From: Branchiostoma floridae | Lineage: Eukaryota > Chordata > Leptocardii > Amphioxiformes > Branchiostomatidae | Direction of reading: 5' to 3' | Assembly (NCBI RefSeq): GCF_000003815.2 | Contig: NC_049983.1 | Coordinates: forward strand, 22,210,381-22,247,121 | Length of the DNA: 36,741 nucleotides | Shown: positions 34,840 to 36,741 of the stretch, piece by piece | How positions within the stretch are numbered: the stretch's first letter is position 1 | Layout: each line of letters begins with the position of its first letter | Translations under genes and position numbers: made by a program | The notes under the pieces: generated by a model | Databases searched by the model: none | Told to the model about the DNA's origin: nothing | What the model saw: only the letters and a program-made list of their open reading frames with translations

Positions 34840-34945
34840 GACTTCCACAAATTTTCGACTGACCAGCTCCAATCTTTGTCAAAGAACAAACTTGCTGTAG
34901 CTTATGATCCACTGTTCACCGGGTCACGTGTCCTATCTACATAGC
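34840..34945. repeat. interspersed repeat copy shared with 12526-12630
   Basis: Reverse-complement match: the string GACCCGGTGAACAGTGGATC (read on minus) and TTTGTTCTTTGACAAAGATT. Family unknown. Confidence 0.5.
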
Positions 34946-35189
34946 GTGACGTCACAGCAGCGGATTTTTTTTATTCCTTGGCAGTAACTGAAGCTGATCT
35001 GTCGAAAATTTGGGTCAATTTTTTTGGGTTGGAAATTACAGTTTGACGTTTTCCAGACACCACAGGCTCATAGCTGCAGCCAGCTAGCCTAAGCCTACGT
35101 CACATTTCCAAACCCGGCCCGGCAGCTTTTGGGAACTATTTACCTGCATGTATGCAGGTATGGTTTTGATGCTGGTGGAAACTTTTCGG

Positions 35190-35795
35190 TAGCCGGGGAT
35201 GTAGGGCGCTGTATCTCGTGAACGGATGGTGCGAGCACAACGATTTTTGGTACGTGGGTTGGGGGTGGTAGCCTGACACTCAGGTGTGATTTTGGGCCTC
35301 CTGGCGCTTGACCTTGACATTGAAGGTGGCATTTTTGGTGTTTTGGGGGCACTTTTGGCGCTGTGTGTCCGGAACGATACGCGCGATTGCGACGATTTTT
35401 GGTGCATGGGTGGGGGGTTGTTGCCTGTTGCCTAGGATTGACTTTGGGCCTTGTCGCGTTTGAACTTGACCCGGCAGGTCGAATTTTGTGTCCGGGAGGG
35501 GTGTTTCCGGAGTTATATCTTCTGAACGGCTGGTGCTGGCGCGATGATATTTGGCACATGTGTCGGCGGTGGCTGAATAATGCTCAATTTTGATTTTGGC
35601 GCCCTTGGTGCTTGAACTTGACATTTTAGGTTACCTTTTGTGCGGGCACGGGGCGTGCGCTGTATCTCCGGAACGCAAGGTGCCATTGTGTTGCCATTTG
35701 GTACGTGAGTTGTTTGTGGTGTCCTGGTGGTCAGGTTTGATTTTGGGCCTCCTAGTGCTTGAACTTGATACTGTATAGGTTGACCCTGTTTTAGT
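35190..35795. repeat. tandem array, ~150-bp unit, four diverged copies
   Basis: The marker GATTTTGGGCCTCCTGGCGC, then TTGACCTTGACATT, and its variants start at 35288, 35440, 35592 and 35739 (spacings 152, 152, 147). Each unit also carries a GTATCTCCGGAACG-like and a TTTGGTACGTGGGT-like string. About 152 is not a multiple of three, and the longest open frames change between units, so coding is unlikely. Confidence 0.88.
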
Positions 35796-35839
35796 GTGGT
35801 TGGGGCATCCTCCCAATATCTGCTTGGTTTTAAAAACAG

Positions 35840-35960
35840 ATTATGGTTGGGTGTAGAACCATCATCTGGCCTGGGCCACCTTCAATGTATCAGGTTACTT
35901 AGTGGCACTGACAGTTTGCCAGATGACGGGAGTGTGCCAGATTATATATCTGTTGGTCAG
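35840..35960 (+). CDS. weak candidate exon, plus strand
   Basis: Acceptor TTTAAAAACAG and donor CAG|GTATAA bracket an open frame with SSGLGHLQCIRLLSGTD and DDGSVPDYISVG. No family is recognised. It could be the start of a gene continuing to the right, or chance. Confidence 0.25.
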
Positions 35961-36060
35961 GTATAATTGGAGTTTGCTTATTACTCTTTGTGGTGTTTCT
36001 AGAGCTGTATAGTACTGAGTTTTAAGTTCCGGTACAAGTTCCTTTACCCTGTTGGCAATC

Positions 36061-36144
36061 ATGGTTGAACTTGAACTTAAACAGAAGAAGATGCAATTTT
36101 CTAATGTGGAGGAGAACTGTATAGAGTGTGGGCATAAGAGAAAG
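36061..36144 (+). CDS. weak candidate exon, plus strand
   Basis: ATG at 36061, then VELELKQKKMQF and ENCIECGHKRK, ending at a strong donor AAAG|GTATGT. The CxxC could be part of a zinc site. It does not join the previous candidate in phase by any acceptor I could find. No family recognised. Confidence 0.3.
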
Positions 36145-36741
36145 GTATGTGTATGATTTGTCCTGTGTTTCTTTTTGTTTCTTTGGTAATGCCATTTCCA
36201 TACTGTATACAGGTAATTTGTTGTTTTGGGCTAGTCATATTCGCTTGGTTTTTGGGCCTGCTTAATCTATGGTACATGCAGGGTTAAGTGGTGGAGGCTT
36301 AGCTTTGTTCTGTTTTAAATTCAGTATCGTTTGTTGCATTTTGTCGCGGCAAATATATGATGAAATTCCCCTTCTAAGCAACTGCTCATTGGTTTGTGGG
36401 GATGTTTGCTGGGTGTTTGCTTTGACTACAACAGCTTCTGAACTTTTCAAAGCTTCCATTGCCAGCAGCTTGCCATCTATAAATGGGATTGACAAGGACA
36501 TTTTTCATAGTAAATTATGCTGTTAAATTTGGCTTAGATACTACAGGAGATTTAGGTTTGGGTTGGATGGATTGAATGAAAATATCATACCACCCTGGGG
36601 ACTAACTGTTGCTGCTGCATGGGGGCTACCACTATTCATGTTGTCTAATGTCTATGGAACTACAGATAAAAGTATCATTGGTCAAATTATGCGAGTGACA
36701 TTCCGATGTCAAGTGAATAACACCCCAGAAATAAATCTTAA

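Larger units (their letters stand above)
33969..36741. other. region upstream of the first gene C exon seen
   Basis: No minus-strand exon in phase 1 that would join gene C was found here. It contains a SINE, a LINE tail, a repeat copy, a 150-bp tandem array and two weak plus-strand exon candidates. The 5' exons of gene C may lie beyond the window. At 36262-36501 both strands are open and I cannot decide whether either is coding. Confidence 0.5.

Overview
The window is animal nuclear DNA: genes are split by many GT-AG introns, with microsatellites, hairpin MITEs, tRNA-derived SINEs, truncated LINE tails and one assembly gap (N at 2762-3593). The gene content, with tandem NHL-repeat membrane proteins carrying NPMY and IQPYAV-type tail repeats beside a REJ-GPS-PLAT-polycystin protein, best fits a lancelet (Branchiostoma). 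That assignment is inference from protein style; no search was run.

Left half, plus strand: a tandem array of NHL beta-propeller genes. (i) 1-371 is the 3' end of a decayed, frameshifted NHL copy. (ii) Gene A (2180-5819) has a hydrophilic repeat-bearing N-terminus, one transmembrane exon, a short stalk exon and an NHL exon; it is interrupted by the gap and shows a frame conflict and a lost GT donor. (iii) Gene B (8947-15265) is intact. I reconstruct eight phase-consistent exons encoding 838 residues: a tyrosine-motif-rich N-terminal region, one TM helix, a Ser/Thr-rich stalk built from a duplicated exon pair, and a six-bladed NHL propeller. No signal peptide is visible, so type II topology (tail inside, propeller outside) is the likely arrangement.

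Right half, minus strand: gene C (17231-33968, 5' end not found) is a polycystin-1-like protein. I reconstruct 29 phase-consistent exons (5489 coding bases, about 1828 residues) giving, in order, REJ-type region, GAIN/GPS site, TM1, PLAT domain, further TM helices, the extracellular polycystin (TOP) domain and the six-helix channel core. It converges tail to tail on gene B.

Mobile DNA is dense and often informative. One MITE family with 9-bp target duplications occurs three times (6619, about 25425, 30833). One copy duplicated a splice donor, and another sits in one arm of a tandem duplication whose second arm preserves the empty site. A 110-bp hairpin is nested in another inverted-repeat element at 11.7-12.1 kb, a non-autonomous hAT-like element with an 8-bp duplication lies at 12.8-13.3 kb, and SINE or LINE remnants lie in polycystin introns. 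The last 2.8 kb holds LINE/SINE debris, a 150-bp tandem array and two weak plus-strand exon candidates.
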